The notes under the pieces are model-generated. The model did no database searches. It was not told where the DNA came from and saw nothing but the letters and a program-made list of their open reading frames with translations. This document shows positions 11,201-18,833 of a stretch of 37,500 nt of DNA, piece by piece (position 1 is the stretch's first letter; each line of letters opens with the position of its first letter). The DNA comes from Mesostigma viride. Lineage: Eukaryota > Streptophyta > Mesostigmatophyceae > Mesostigmatales > Mesostigmataceae. The translations under genes and the position numbers were made by a program. The stretch covers positions 1,578,314-1,615,813 of the forward strand of contig RPFO01000333.1 in NCBI GenBank assembly GCA_009746045.1. The letters are read 5' to 3'.

Positions 11201-12093
11201 GCATATTCCCAAGTTTGATTTGCGATTGTAATGATAACTAATTGCGCCGCTCGTCATTGCTTGTCCACACACAGGTGACGAGTCTGAAGAGGAGCCGCCA
11301 AAGGATGACGCGCATGGCGGCCCACCCAAAGGGTTTGAGGAAGATTCGGAAGAATCGGAAGAATCGGAACCTGAGGAGGAAGCGCCACAAAGACGTGTCA
11401 CAGTTACCGCAACCCAGCCCAAGCCACTAGACAAGAAAGTGCCACCACCAAGTTGGCAGACGTGGATGGAGAATCTGGAAGGTGGGGGGGGGGAAACGGG
11501 TCGTGCCCCGCTCGCCTGTTGGATGTCCGGTTTCGGTATTGTGCAAGCACGGCGGTGAATTTTGCCAGTATCGGAAGAACCAATCCCAGCGCCTTGATAC
11601 GTTGTGGAAGCCCACGTGGGCTGCTGATTCGGTGGCTAAACTCAATGCAGACCCAATGAAGCTGGCACACATGCCTGATTTCCACGTCGACACGTTCCTG
11701 GTGCATGGAGTCGTTCGAAAGGTGGATAAAACGGGCGTGTGGTACGTTAAATTTTGGGCAGAAGGGTGTGACGAAAAGGGAATCTGGATTAATGGGGAGC
11801 AGGGGACGATGCCCAACATAATTTTCAAGGTACAACAAGACGAGATGCGGAACTGTTTCAAGCCACCTGAGGGAACGTATTTGGAGTGGTGGATGGACAA
11901 GGGGTACCTGGCGACCAGATCTTCCCCAGCGACCAGATCTTCCCCACGACTCCAAGAGAAGGGGGGAGACCAAGCCGCAGGGCAGGGCAAACGAAAACCT
12001 CAAGGGAAGGCTGGCGCAGATGTGCGGGAGGGGGGTGTAAAGAAGCCCAGCGGACGGGCACCTGTAAAGAAACGCCTGTTAGTAGGTAGTTAG
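263..12093 (+). CDS. Gene A: large unknown multi-exon protein (5' end uncertain)
   Basis: I do not recognise this protein and assign no function. The model has four exons: 263-562, 6979-8133, 8751-11156 and 11275-12093, about 1,560 residues. Each intron has GT donor and AG acceptor, and phases agree (0, 0 and 1). Regions in order: a Pro/Ala-rich start; about 385 residues of mixed composition; a mixed region with acidic and Gly-rich stretches; a basic NLS-like patch (TKKKRRKRA near 10380); a long Gly/Arg/Glu/Lys/Ser repeat tract; a second acidic Glu/Ser tract; and a Cys/His-containing, beta-rich C-terminal part ending in a basic tail. Charged tracts and NLS-like patches suggest a nuclear protein (inference). 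Exon 3 needs four one-base corrections and exon 4 one, all at homopolymers, so the gene is either intact with sequencing errors or a recent pseudogene. An element-encoded protein is an alternative, since repeats surround it. Confidence 0.6.
601..6187 (+). repeat. (TTGTCC)n hexanucleotide satellite, about 5.6 kb
   Basis: Roughly 900 units of TTGTCC with scattered variants: TCGTCC clusters (for example 4945-5270 and 5700-5810), one-base contractions and occasional TTGCCC. A recurring interruption GTGCCAGC, often followed by AC, occurs near 1394, 1424, 1823, 2033, 2641, 3099, 3853, 4897 and 5483. Neither strand of this hexamer contains a stop codon in any frame, so giant open frames across it are artefacts. 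T/C-rich on this strand with G interruptions. The array lies between two copies of TGATTTTCTTGCGCCA (585-600 and 6188-6203). Confidence 0.97.
6188..6932 (+). repeat. 46-bp palindrome-centred minisatellite, intron 1 array
   Basis: Seventeen units of about 43-47 bp. Each has a core GCGCCAACGGCCGTTGGAAC, then CTGGAAATTAGGGTGTGAT, then a short T-run. The core contains the perfect 14-bp palindrome CCAACGGCCGTTGG. Units differ by point changes (CTGTAAATTA, CTTAAAATTA, a missing T or G), so the array is not freshly homogenised. The same unit forms the intron 2 array of this gene. Confidence 0.95.
6979..8133 (+). CDS. Gene A exon 2
   Basis: One uninterrupted frame of 385 codons begins after CAG at 6978 and ends at AAG before GTAAAT at 8134. 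It encodes a normal-looking mixed protein, rich in Asp/Glu/Lys, with several Trp (for example WSVIVKTFERKGLL and FRFAWQVLADRDPGLYNLW). No signal peptide, membrane segment or known catalytic motif is visible. Codon use favours G/C third positions. A copy of the minisatellite core (CCAACGGCCG) lies inside it at 7627-7636, coding Pro-Thr-Ala. This is the best supported part of gene A. Confidence 0.7.
8134..8750 (+). other. Gene A intron 2, composed of the minisatellite
   Basis: The donor is GTAAAT at 8134 and the acceptor ATGCATGCAG ends at 8750; both flanking exons are phase 0. About 485 of its 617 bases are minisatellite units. The last 90 bases are unique sequence with a T-run serving as polypyrimidine tract. 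Confidence 0.6.
8178..8668 (+). repeat. 46-bp palindrome-centred minisatellite, intron 2 array
   Basis: Ten good units plus one decayed unit (GGGAACGGCCGATC near 8650). They have the same core and the same CTGGAAATTAGGGTGTGAT arm as in intron 1. Here nearly all units carry TTTTTCTTGCGCC between cores, so this array is more homogeneous than the intron 1 array. Two units have diverged arms (TTTGGTTGATAT and TTCGGTCGACAT). Confidence 0.95.
8751..11156 (+). CDS. Gene A exon 3 (four apparent one-base losses)
   Basis: Starts GGG AGA GAG after the acceptor at 8750. The frame is open to a G9 run at 9221-9229, then coding sense continues in another frame to an A7 run (9764-9770), in a third to a G4 (9877-9880), then to a G7 (9998-10004), and from there without interruption to GTAAGT at 11157. 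Each switch equals loss of one base at a homopolymer. Content: an Asp/Glu/Lys-rich region; a hydrophobic/aromatic block around 9300-9450 (YDLTYMAKIFCEVMVQLF); a Pro/Val-rich linker; a basic stretch; a globular-looking block at 9900-10270 (WSSYLGDFTGFFNPPVIFIG); an NLS-like patch; an acidic Asp/Gly tract; then the G-rich repeat. No known domain recognised. Confidence 0.5.
10556..10990 (+). repeat. Coding G-rich minisatellite in gene A exon 3
   Basis: About twenty imperfect units of 18-24 bases of the type GGGTCGAAGGGCGGAGAGGG, with G runs of 4 to 8. All three forward frames are open across it, and the continuing frame encodes Arg/Gly/Glu/Ala repeats (GGRRAERGA type). The product would be highly charged and disordered. 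The other strand is a Pro/Ser-rich open frame, rejected as a shadow. G runs this dense could form G-quadruplexes on this strand, in DNA and RNA. Confidence 0.85.
11275..12093 (+). CDS. Gene A exon 4: acidic tract, C-terminal block, basic tail
   Basis: Follows a 118-bp intron (GTAAGT at 11157, ACACAG at 11274) spliced in phase 1. It begins with an acidic Glu/Ser/Asp tract (EEDSEESEESEPEEEAP) and continues to a G10 run at 11484-11493, where the frame must change by one base. It then reads a Cys-containing block (CKHGGEFCQYRKNQ) and a beta-rich stretch (GVVRKVDKTGVWYVKFW). The latter faintly recalls Tudor/SH3-like barrels; I would not rely on this. The end is a lysine-rich tail and stop at 12091-12093. 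An 18-bp direct duplication (GCGACCAGATCTTCCCCA) at about 11910-11945 adds ATRSSP twice. Confidence 0.5.
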
Positions 12094-12370
12094 ATAGCTT
12101 GATCTGAACTCGTGTACATTTGTAAAGATCGATCTGTACATCTGTCTCCAGAGCATTCACTTGAATATTCAAAGTTCAAGTGGGAATTACTGGTTGGGTT
12201 GTGCACAGGCTTGTGCACAATTTTGGCAATAATTATAATTCGTTCTATAAATAGAACTAGCGGGGTCGTGGAGAGGGTTGTGCAATTGTAAATTTAATCT
12301 ACAACTTGTCTCACTTGCTTACCCTCCGAGTGCATGACACTTTGACAAAAACAGCCAATTTTACCCCGAC

Positions 12371-12420
12371 TTGAATAAATTTTAATAAATGTTAATAAAT
12401 TTTAATAAATTTTAATAAAT
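12371..12420 (+). terminator. AATAAA-rich decamer repeat, possible 3' end signal of gene A
   Basis: Five tandem copies of a TTTTAATAAA-like decamer lie about 280 bases after the stop of gene A. AATAAA is the usual polyadenylation hexamer in many eukaryotes but not in all algae, so the role is inferred. Otherwise 12094-12600 holds no recognised gene. Confidence 0.3.
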
Positions 12421-12599
12421 TTAAGCAATCTAGTAATGAAAAGTGCACGCGGAAAGCGCACCAGTGACCAAATTGCATGAAATGGTAATGATTTCATGTG
12501 GAAACGCATTCACAATGAGCATCAATTGTCATGTATTTGTTGAAATGGCGTCTCCTCAAGTAATAAAATTTGGCATGGGTATTGTAGATTGATTGTGGG

Positions 12600-13022
12600 C
12601 CCCCCCAGGAAGGTGAGAATTCCGAGAAGCTTTTGCGTGCGTTTGAGAGAGAAATCCTTGGTCGCATGGGCCTTAACGGTGAGATCGAGCTGGCCGCCCA
12701 CCGCCTTCCCCGCGCGCGGGGTAAGGCAGGGCCGCCCCCGCTCCTTCTCACCTTTAAGACCCCGGCGGACAAGATTTCTTTTCTCAGACGCCGCAAGCGG
12801 CTCGAGAAGACTCTCTTCACCCTTGATGACGACTTGACCCTGGCGCAGCAACAACGGCGACGGGAGCTATGGCCGACCTACCTCCAGCTCCGGCAGACCA
12901 AGGCGAGCCAGCCGGTGTACTGGAAGGGGGCGGCCATCTACGTCGGCCATAAGCCCTGGCAGGCGACCCCCCCCCCCCCGCGGCCCCAGCGACTCCAGAC
13001 GCCCCAGCTTAGGGGAATATAG
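12600..13022 (+). pseudogene. Fragment of LINE ORF1 (RNA-binding protein)
   Basis: The open segment lacks the N-terminal and coiled-coil parts that the minus-strand copy retains, and it ends in TAG at about 13020. A C10 run near 12970 follows the last recognisable motif. It is a dead 5'-truncated copy rather than a host gene. Confidence 0.65.
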
Positions 13023-13462
13023 CAGTAGTAGTGTAGAATAGATAGACCGTGGCCATGTACATGTACGCCTCCTAGAGGCACTATCCCAGCTAAGCCACGC
13101 GCTTTACTTCATCATGTACATGTGTGCCTATTATGAGCCACACCCCAGATGATGCCTAGCTTTATTTAGTTCTGTTGTGCCTATGCAGGGAATAACTCTC
13201 TGCTGAGACGCCATGCCCTAGCTTCTTTGTATAGCTATGCTGACCTTCCCCCCCATGACAGGCTCCCCCTTCGCTGGGCATAGCTTGAAGATCATGGGGA
13301 TGCCAGTGCCCTGGTGCACCTAGAGCAAGGGTCCTTTACATCCCCACCCTTGCAGGAAGTAGCTTAGGATGTATGATAGGCCATACGCCCCCTCTCAAGG
13401 GCTATGTGCTACATATACTCCCAACGGAGTTATGTTACAATTCAATTCAATTCAATTCAATT
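12605..13462 (+). mobile_element. 5'-truncated LINE-type element, ORF1 C-terminal part and 3' tail
   Basis: Homology to the inverted copy at 15981-17600 begins abruptly near 12605 and runs to a pentanucleotide tail (TTCAA)n at 13439-13462. Within it, 12600-13022 encodes an intact segment of an ORF1-like protein: EREILGRMGL, then TFKTPADKISFLRRRKRL, DDDLTLAQQQRRRELWP and YWKGAAIYVGHKPW. This order (basic hinge, RRM-like fold, dsDNA/RNA-binding C-terminal part) is typical of L1-type ORF1 proteins. The shared 3' untranslated part of about 420 bases follows. There is no reverse transcriptase between ORF1 and the tail. The 5' truncation and short-repeat tail are normal for target-primed insertion. 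I could not see a clear target-site duplication. Confidence 0.7.
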
Positions 13463-14189
13463 ATTCCTGAGCGTACTGCCGGACCGGCTGTCGTTTTTCA
13501 TAGCTACCAAACAAACAAAGAAAGTGTAAATAAATATTCTTTGACTGCCCAACTGAAGCGCTTCTTTTGCGGTAAAAAACAAAGAATCTCTGGCTGAAAA
13601 ATGTGCTCAGTTTTACTAGCCGTCAAAAGAGCAGTGCAGCCTCTACCTAGTGCAGCCGGCTGGGTTATAAAACAAACAAAGAATTATTAAATTTCGCAGC
13701 TAGTTCAACGGCTGTTTGGTAACCAAACTAACTAATCACTAGTTAATTGGACGGTCACATTAGCACTTGTAACCAATAAAACGCTATTTTCTAATTCCAA
13801 AATGATGTAGGGGTGCCGGCGCTGCGGTGTTGTTGTTGTTGTTGTTGTTGTGTCCCACGCCGCACAATCCTGGGCAGCAGAGAATCTACAGTGGCCGAGG
13901 GCCGGATATATCATTACTGTAGGCTGCGGTGTAAGGTGTGTACCTTTCAGCATGAGGTGGGCCCCGCCGCGCCGGCACCTAGGAGAGCCAGCCGTCTGGC
14001 CGGATCCGCGCCGGGTACTTTTCTCCACAGCTGGATCCGTCCGGATCCGGCAGCCGGATCCGACGGATCCGGCTGTAAACGAAGCGCTGATGCGGAGCTG
14101 ATAAGTGATAACTTTCACGTTTGGGCACAAATTTCGGCCGTGAATATCACAATTGATCGCTTCGTCTTTCTACTAAGGCGCACACGCTT
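13463..14189. other. Intergenic, small repeats only
   Basis: No convincing gene. It holds a (GTT)n microsatellite at about 13828-13851 and a cluster of five GGATCC-containing units (CCGGATCCG and variants) between 14000 and 14075. Short open frames here have no recognisable content. Confidence 0.5.
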
Positions 14190-14384
14190 ATATCAAGGAG
14201 ACAACCAGCGCAGGCCAGAAATCGGGACGGAATCCGGACCATGGTAGCTCGAGCCTGCCGTTATCTTGTCCGCGTGTTCGAGTCGTTCAGGATGATGAAG
14301 ATGAATGGTGATGGAAATGTGTATCCTTGTGCATTGAAATTATGGCTGGCTTACGTGTAGAGCGACTAGATGACCTAGACGGTG
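14190..14384 (+). mobile_element. SINE-like repeat, copy 1
   Basis: Begins TATCAAGGAGACAACCAGCG and ends near GAGCGACTAGATGACC. It shares about 160-190 bases with copies at 18145 and 20910, all in the same orientation. The segment GGTAGCTCGAGCC (about 14242-14255) followed about 20 bases later by GTGTTCGAGTC (14274-14284) resembles the A and B boxes of an RNA polymerase III promoter, with tRNA-like spacing. This suggests a tRNA-derived SINE. No A-tail was seen. Confidence 0.5.
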
Positions 14385-14566
14385 GGGCCGGAAACAGCAT
14401 GCTTGATCAGGGCGTGTGTTTCGAGCCTAACTGCATGGCCGGAGTGTCTAGTGGTGAGCACCATTGCTGCGATCGCTCTCCCACCATTTACGAGGAAATA
14501 CCCGCAAATGGAAAACCACTGAAATTAAAAGGTCTAGCTAGTCAGTCATCACGTTAGCCATGCCTT

Positions 14567-14789
14567 GATTCCAAACGTCCAAGAACTGCACACGGTGCAA
14601 AGGCAAAAAGCCGGAGGACAGCAGTTTCAAAGTTATATATTTTCCCGAAGCTATTACGCAATATCATGACGAGCAAATGCGCTCCTCTACGCAACGCAGC
14701 CTGGCGGCTGAGCTAAACCATGAAAATACGTCCGAAGCTCCGCCTGCAGCTTCGTCCTCAGCCGCCTGGCCGGATCGACGGAAGCGGTG
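14567..14789 (+). pseudogene. Possible coding fragment with CxxC motif
   Basis: An open frame of 74 codons without a good start reads KNCTRCKGKKPEDSSF, then IYFPEAITQYHDEQ and an Ala/Ser/Pro end, stopping at 14787-14789. One CxxC pair followed by a Lys/Pro/Glu stretch recalls half of a zinc-binding motif. It could be a single exon, a transposon remnant or chance. Confidence 0.2.
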
Positions 14790-15980
14790 ACACTAGTGCA
14801 GCACTGGTGGTCACCCAGGTCCCTTCCGGGCTTGCCTCGCCCTCGGCATCGCCTGAGACTGCATGCATGGGCAGTCGCACTAGCTGGCGAACCTAGCTGG
14901 TCCGAGCGCGACTTTAAGACGTCAACAGGTTATTTTCAACCTTTGACGTCGACCGGCAAGGCTTTTTTCAACAGCCCCCAATCAAGATACTGGAGCTAGT
15001 GTTTTATCAAGGAGTCAACCCATCGATCAACCTGGTTTTATGGGTCGTGTGCACGCCTCGCTCATGCCAGCAGCTGGCCAGCAGCCAGATCACTGCTCCG
15101 CAATGGAGCTAGTTGACGGCGAGTTTTCCCAGGTGCCGCGGACCTGACCACCCATGCCCGGCTGGTCTCATCCTCACCTTCAGCTCGCCGCTCTCTTCTC
15201 CATCCAGGCGCGGATGTCATCCTTGCTGAGGGCGGGAGCGGGCGTGGCTGCGGGCGCGGGGGCTGGGTTGCGTAGTGCAGCGATAAAGGCATGCTTCGTT
15301 GGGCTGGAAGTGGCTGATCAGGATCGATCGTCGTGCGTCGGAACGCCTCGTTGAAGGCACGAAGCTCTCTAGAGACGTGACACCTCGTTAGCGTCATCGT
15401 AATTGAATTAAAGTCTTTCCGTCACTAGCGTAACAATAGTGCGTTCTTGAACCAGGTACCTGAGGACCTGGTCGACCGATCCCAGGGGCAGAGTTTGCCA
15501 ATGGTAGAAGGTAAAGTTTAATGTCGCTGCCAGGAAGAAAGCAGGGCCATTTCGGGTCATGGCAGGGTTTCTTGGGCTCGGGCGAGGCGCGCGTGGCGAT
15601 GGGTTTGCGGGTAATCCACATGGCTGGGCGAGAACAACATTTGGCTAGTGGGTTGGGCCGGGTTCGGCTCGAGCCGGAAAGCTCTTCAGTTCCAGACCGC
15701 GTTTAGCTTTCGGGGTCGTCATAGCCTGAATCCTGTCACGTGCGTAACTTTTTCGATATTGCGTTTCAGTCACGTAACCAATTGAATACTGGCGGGTGCG
15801 TCTTGAGGAGACGCATCGAATTATGCAAGTGATATGTGGCAACGTATGTAAGGTCAAGCCGATCCAGGCCACTTCATGTACGACCGGCCTGCATGTTTTA
15901 TACGGGAAGTGCGCCGCGATTCTTGCCCTGCGCTGCAAGGTGTGGCGGGCCGGCTCGCTTATTATTCGATCCATGCATGC
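14790..15980. other. Unassigned interval
   Basis: No gene, repeat or RNA recognised. It contains several G+C-rich short open frames on both strands with no motif support. It lies between the two oppositely oriented LINE fragments. Confidence 0.4.
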
Positions 15981-17600
15981 ATTGAATTGAATTGAATTGA
16001 ATTGAATTGTAACATAACTCCGTTGGGAGTATATGTAGCACATAGCCCAGAGAAGGGGCATATGGCCTATCATACATTCTAAGCTACTTCCTGCTGCAAG
16101 GGTGGGAATGTAAACAACACTTGCTCTAGGTGCACTAGGGCACCTGCACCACCCAGAGTTTCAGGCAGCACCCAGCTAAGGGGAGCCTGTCATAGGTGGG
16201 GAAGATCAGCACAGCTATACAAAAGCTAGGGCATGGCTTCTCAGCAGGGAGTGACCCCCTGCACGGGCACGGCATAGTTAAATAAAGCTAGTGTTCCTAA
16301 TCATCCCACGGTGTTAGGTATCATCTGGAGGGTGGCTCATCATAGGCACACATGTACATGACTAAAAAGGCTAGGCCGAAGCTGGTATAGTGCCTGTAGT
16401 AGGCGGGCATGTACAAGGCCACTGTCTAACTATTCTACACTACTGCTGTATTCCCCTAGGCTGGGGCTGGAGTTGCTGGGGCCGCGGTGGTCGAGGGGGT
16501 CGCGTGCCAGGGCTTGTGGCCGACGTAGATGGCCGCCCCCTTCCAGTACACCGGCTGGCCCGCCTTGGTCTGCCGGAGCTGGAGGTATAGGTCGGCCATA
16601 GCTCCCGTCGCCGTTGTTGCTGTGCCAGGGTCAAGTCGTCGTCCACGGTGAAGTGAGTATTCTCGAGCCGCTTGCGGCGTCGGAGGAACGAAATCTTGTC
16701 CGCTGGGCTATCAAAGATGAGAAGAAGCGGAGGCGCCCCTGCCTTACCCCGCGCGCGGGGGAGGCGGTGGGCGGTCAGCTTGATCTCACCAAGAAGGCCC
16801 ATGCGTGCAAGGATTTTGCTCTCAAACGCACGTGCAAGCTTCTCGGAATTCTCACCTGCTTCCATGTCGAAGTTCTTGAGTATGGCGTTGAGGCTGCGCT
16901 TGGCGAGCTCGGCCTCCTCGCGGAGGTCAAGCGTCTGCCGCTGGAGCTGGGCTGCGACGGCGGATCGAGGTGGTGGAGGTGGTATGTTGCTTCAGCATGT
17001 CCGCCCAGGTCGTGATGGGAGGAGCATCGCCGGCCAGGCCAGCCGGGGCTGGCTTGGCGGCAATGTCCTTCACTGCCTGGGCGGTGAGGCCTGCTGTGTT
17101 CTGCAAGACCTCGATAGCGATTGCATTATCCTTGAGGCGCTGGTCGATGTCGCGGAGCTGGGCGGTGATGGAGTCGGTGGAGGCGGAGGGGGGGGGGGGG
17201 TGGAGGCGAGGAGGGTGGCGGTGGCGGTGGGGATCATGGTGGGGAGCTCAGCAGCCAGCGTGCCGCCAAGTGCCGCCACATCTGCGGCAAGAGGGGTCAC
17301 GTGCTGCTCGAAAGCTTCCTTGAGGAGGGTGCGGATGGTGGCTTCGGTGGGGAAGGTGGGGGAGGGCGGTTGGGAAGCCCAGATCTCGGATTCGGAGCGT
17401 CCAACAAGGGAGCAGAGGGCGAAGCGTTGAAGCCTGGGGCGAGGCATGCGGTGAATGCTTGGGAGAGCCTCGGCGGGGTCGACAAGCTTGCCGTCACCAG
17501 GCCAGCGGCCACGGTTGTGGGACGTGAGGTACACGCACAGGGCTAGAAGCGAGGCGTGATTGCTGTAAAACACGTCTTCCATGAACCAACCGGGGCTGCG
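15981..17600 (-). mobile_element. LINE-type element, longer ORF1-bearing copy (minus strand)
   Basis: Read on the minus strand, the element starts near 17600, encodes an ORF1-like protein (17582 to about 16440), then a 3' untranslated part shared with the 12.6-13.46 kb copy, and ends in a pentanucleotide tail, (ATTGA)n on the plus strand at 15981-16009. Tail and 3' part are thus present in both copies in opposite orientation. As in the other copy, no reverse transcriptase lies between ORF1 and the tail. The 5' boundary is uncertain. Confidence 0.65.
16440..17582 (-). pseudogene. LINE ORF1-like protein, frameshifted
   Basis: Minus-strand order: an N-terminal region from ATG at 17582 (LLKEAFEQHVTPLAADVAAL); a polyproline run at a C9-10 homopolymer near 17190, where the frame changes; a coiled-coil region (TAQLRDIDQRLKDNAIAIEV); the motif ITTWADMLKQ, resembling the SWAxxxK signature of ORF1/gag-like proteins; a second coiled coil (REEAELAKRSLNAILKNFD) in a third frame; then the RRM-like part (SPADKISFLRRRKRL) and DDDLTLAQQQRRRELWP. 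Relative to the plus copy, two extra bases (TA) at about 16585 break the C-terminal end. Known role of the family: binding element RNA as a trimeric coiled-coil chaperone. This copy is not functional as it stands. Confidence 0.6.
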
Positions 17601-18053
17601 CTGCCAGAAGCCGGGGCTGTTGACGTCAACTTAGGAGCGCTCTTCCCAGGGCGGCTCAGCAGAGCGACTGCGCTTAGGTTCAGGCGATCCATGCATTGAG
17701 GGTACTGAATTCCATTGAGCTATACAAACATACCTTGGGCAACATGGCTAGCGCTGACGGCGGCATGACGGACGGCCGGCGGATCGAGCTCCAATATTAA
17801 GAGCGTTTGCGGACCTGAGCTCCAAATCGATATCAGTACACCCCGCATCACCACGTTTAAAATTGGGGGCCGACCAATCCAGGGCCCGCGATATCTTAAA
17901 AAATCTCACTACTGTGATTCGGCTCTATACTCGGCTCTACTACATTCTACTACTACTATACGACAGTACTACTAGTAGAGGCCAAATTTAGAGTTATCCA
18001 GGGGCTCATAATCAAGTATTTAAACCGGGGATTGTTAAAGGTGGGGGTCAGTG

Positions 18054-18084
<31 letters not shown>

Positions 18085-18144
18085 GGGGGGTACGTCCGCC
18101 CACTTGCATGCGATACGCCTTTTCAAGACGCACGCTCACTCCAG
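17601..18144. other. Unassigned interval with G25 homopolymer
   Basis: No gene recognised. At 18053-18092 a (GT)n run passes directly into an uninterrupted run of about 25 G, which is prone to length error and quadruplex formation. Confidence 0.5.
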
Positions 18145-18519
18145 TATCAAGGAGACAACCAGCGCACTCAGGCCAGAAATCGGGATCGAGAGTCCGGACC
18201 ATGGATGGTAGCTCGAGCCTGCAGTTATCAAGGAGACAACCAGAGCAGGCCAGAAATCGGGAGAATCCGGACCATGGTAGCTCGAGCCTGCCATTATCAT
18301 GTCCGCGTGTTCGAGTTGTTCAGGATGATGAAGATGAATGGTGATGGAAATGTGTAGCCTTGTTCATCTATCTTTTCCGTGTCCGAGTCATTCCTTTTGT
18401 GTGTTCGAGTCGTTCAGGATGATGAATGTGAATGTCGAGATGGAAATACATATGTACATGTAGCCTTGTTCATTGAAATTGTGGCTGCATGGCTTACGTG
18501 AAGAGCGACTAGATGACCA
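18145..18519 (+). mobile_element. SINE-like repeat, copy 2, with internal duplication
   Basis: Same family as 14190-14384. The first part (TATCAAGGAGACAACCAGCG to CTCGAGCCTGC) occurs twice in tandem, and the GTGTTCGAGTCGTTCAGG block is also duplicated near 18400. It ends at the same GAGCGACTAGATGACC boundary as copy 1, which supports a real 3' end there. Confidence 0.5.
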
Positions 18520-18659
18520 TGGTCATCTTGCAAGACCCGACTCAGAACATGTTAAACATGTAATGTGCAGATGTACCCATGCATAGTTGGGCCTGCATGC
18601 ACAATGATCGATGCAGAGAGAATGTCCATGCATGTGGCATGCACACTTGAGGAGTTGGT

Positions 18660-18756
18660 TAAAGAAACTAGGGCGCCCTTCATTCTTCTCGTCATGTATA
18701 TGGCCGGCTTGAAGGTTCCTTTACTGCTACCCACATCTGACGCAGCCTACGTGCTT
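18660..18756 (-). mobile_element. Solo arm of the foldback element family
   Basis: The segment with AGGGCGCCCT, GGCTTGAAGGTTCCTTTACT and GACGCAGCC-ACGTGCT matches, in the orientation of its right arm, the terminal arm of the foldback element at 35607-36535. Only one arm is present, so this is a relic or a piece of a rearranged copy. Confidence 0.45.
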
Positions 18757-18833
18757 TGAATGCATGCATGGGCAACAGTTACTTCCAGGTCCATCTTATA
18801 ACATGCACTCTCAACTGGATGACAATCTATTAA

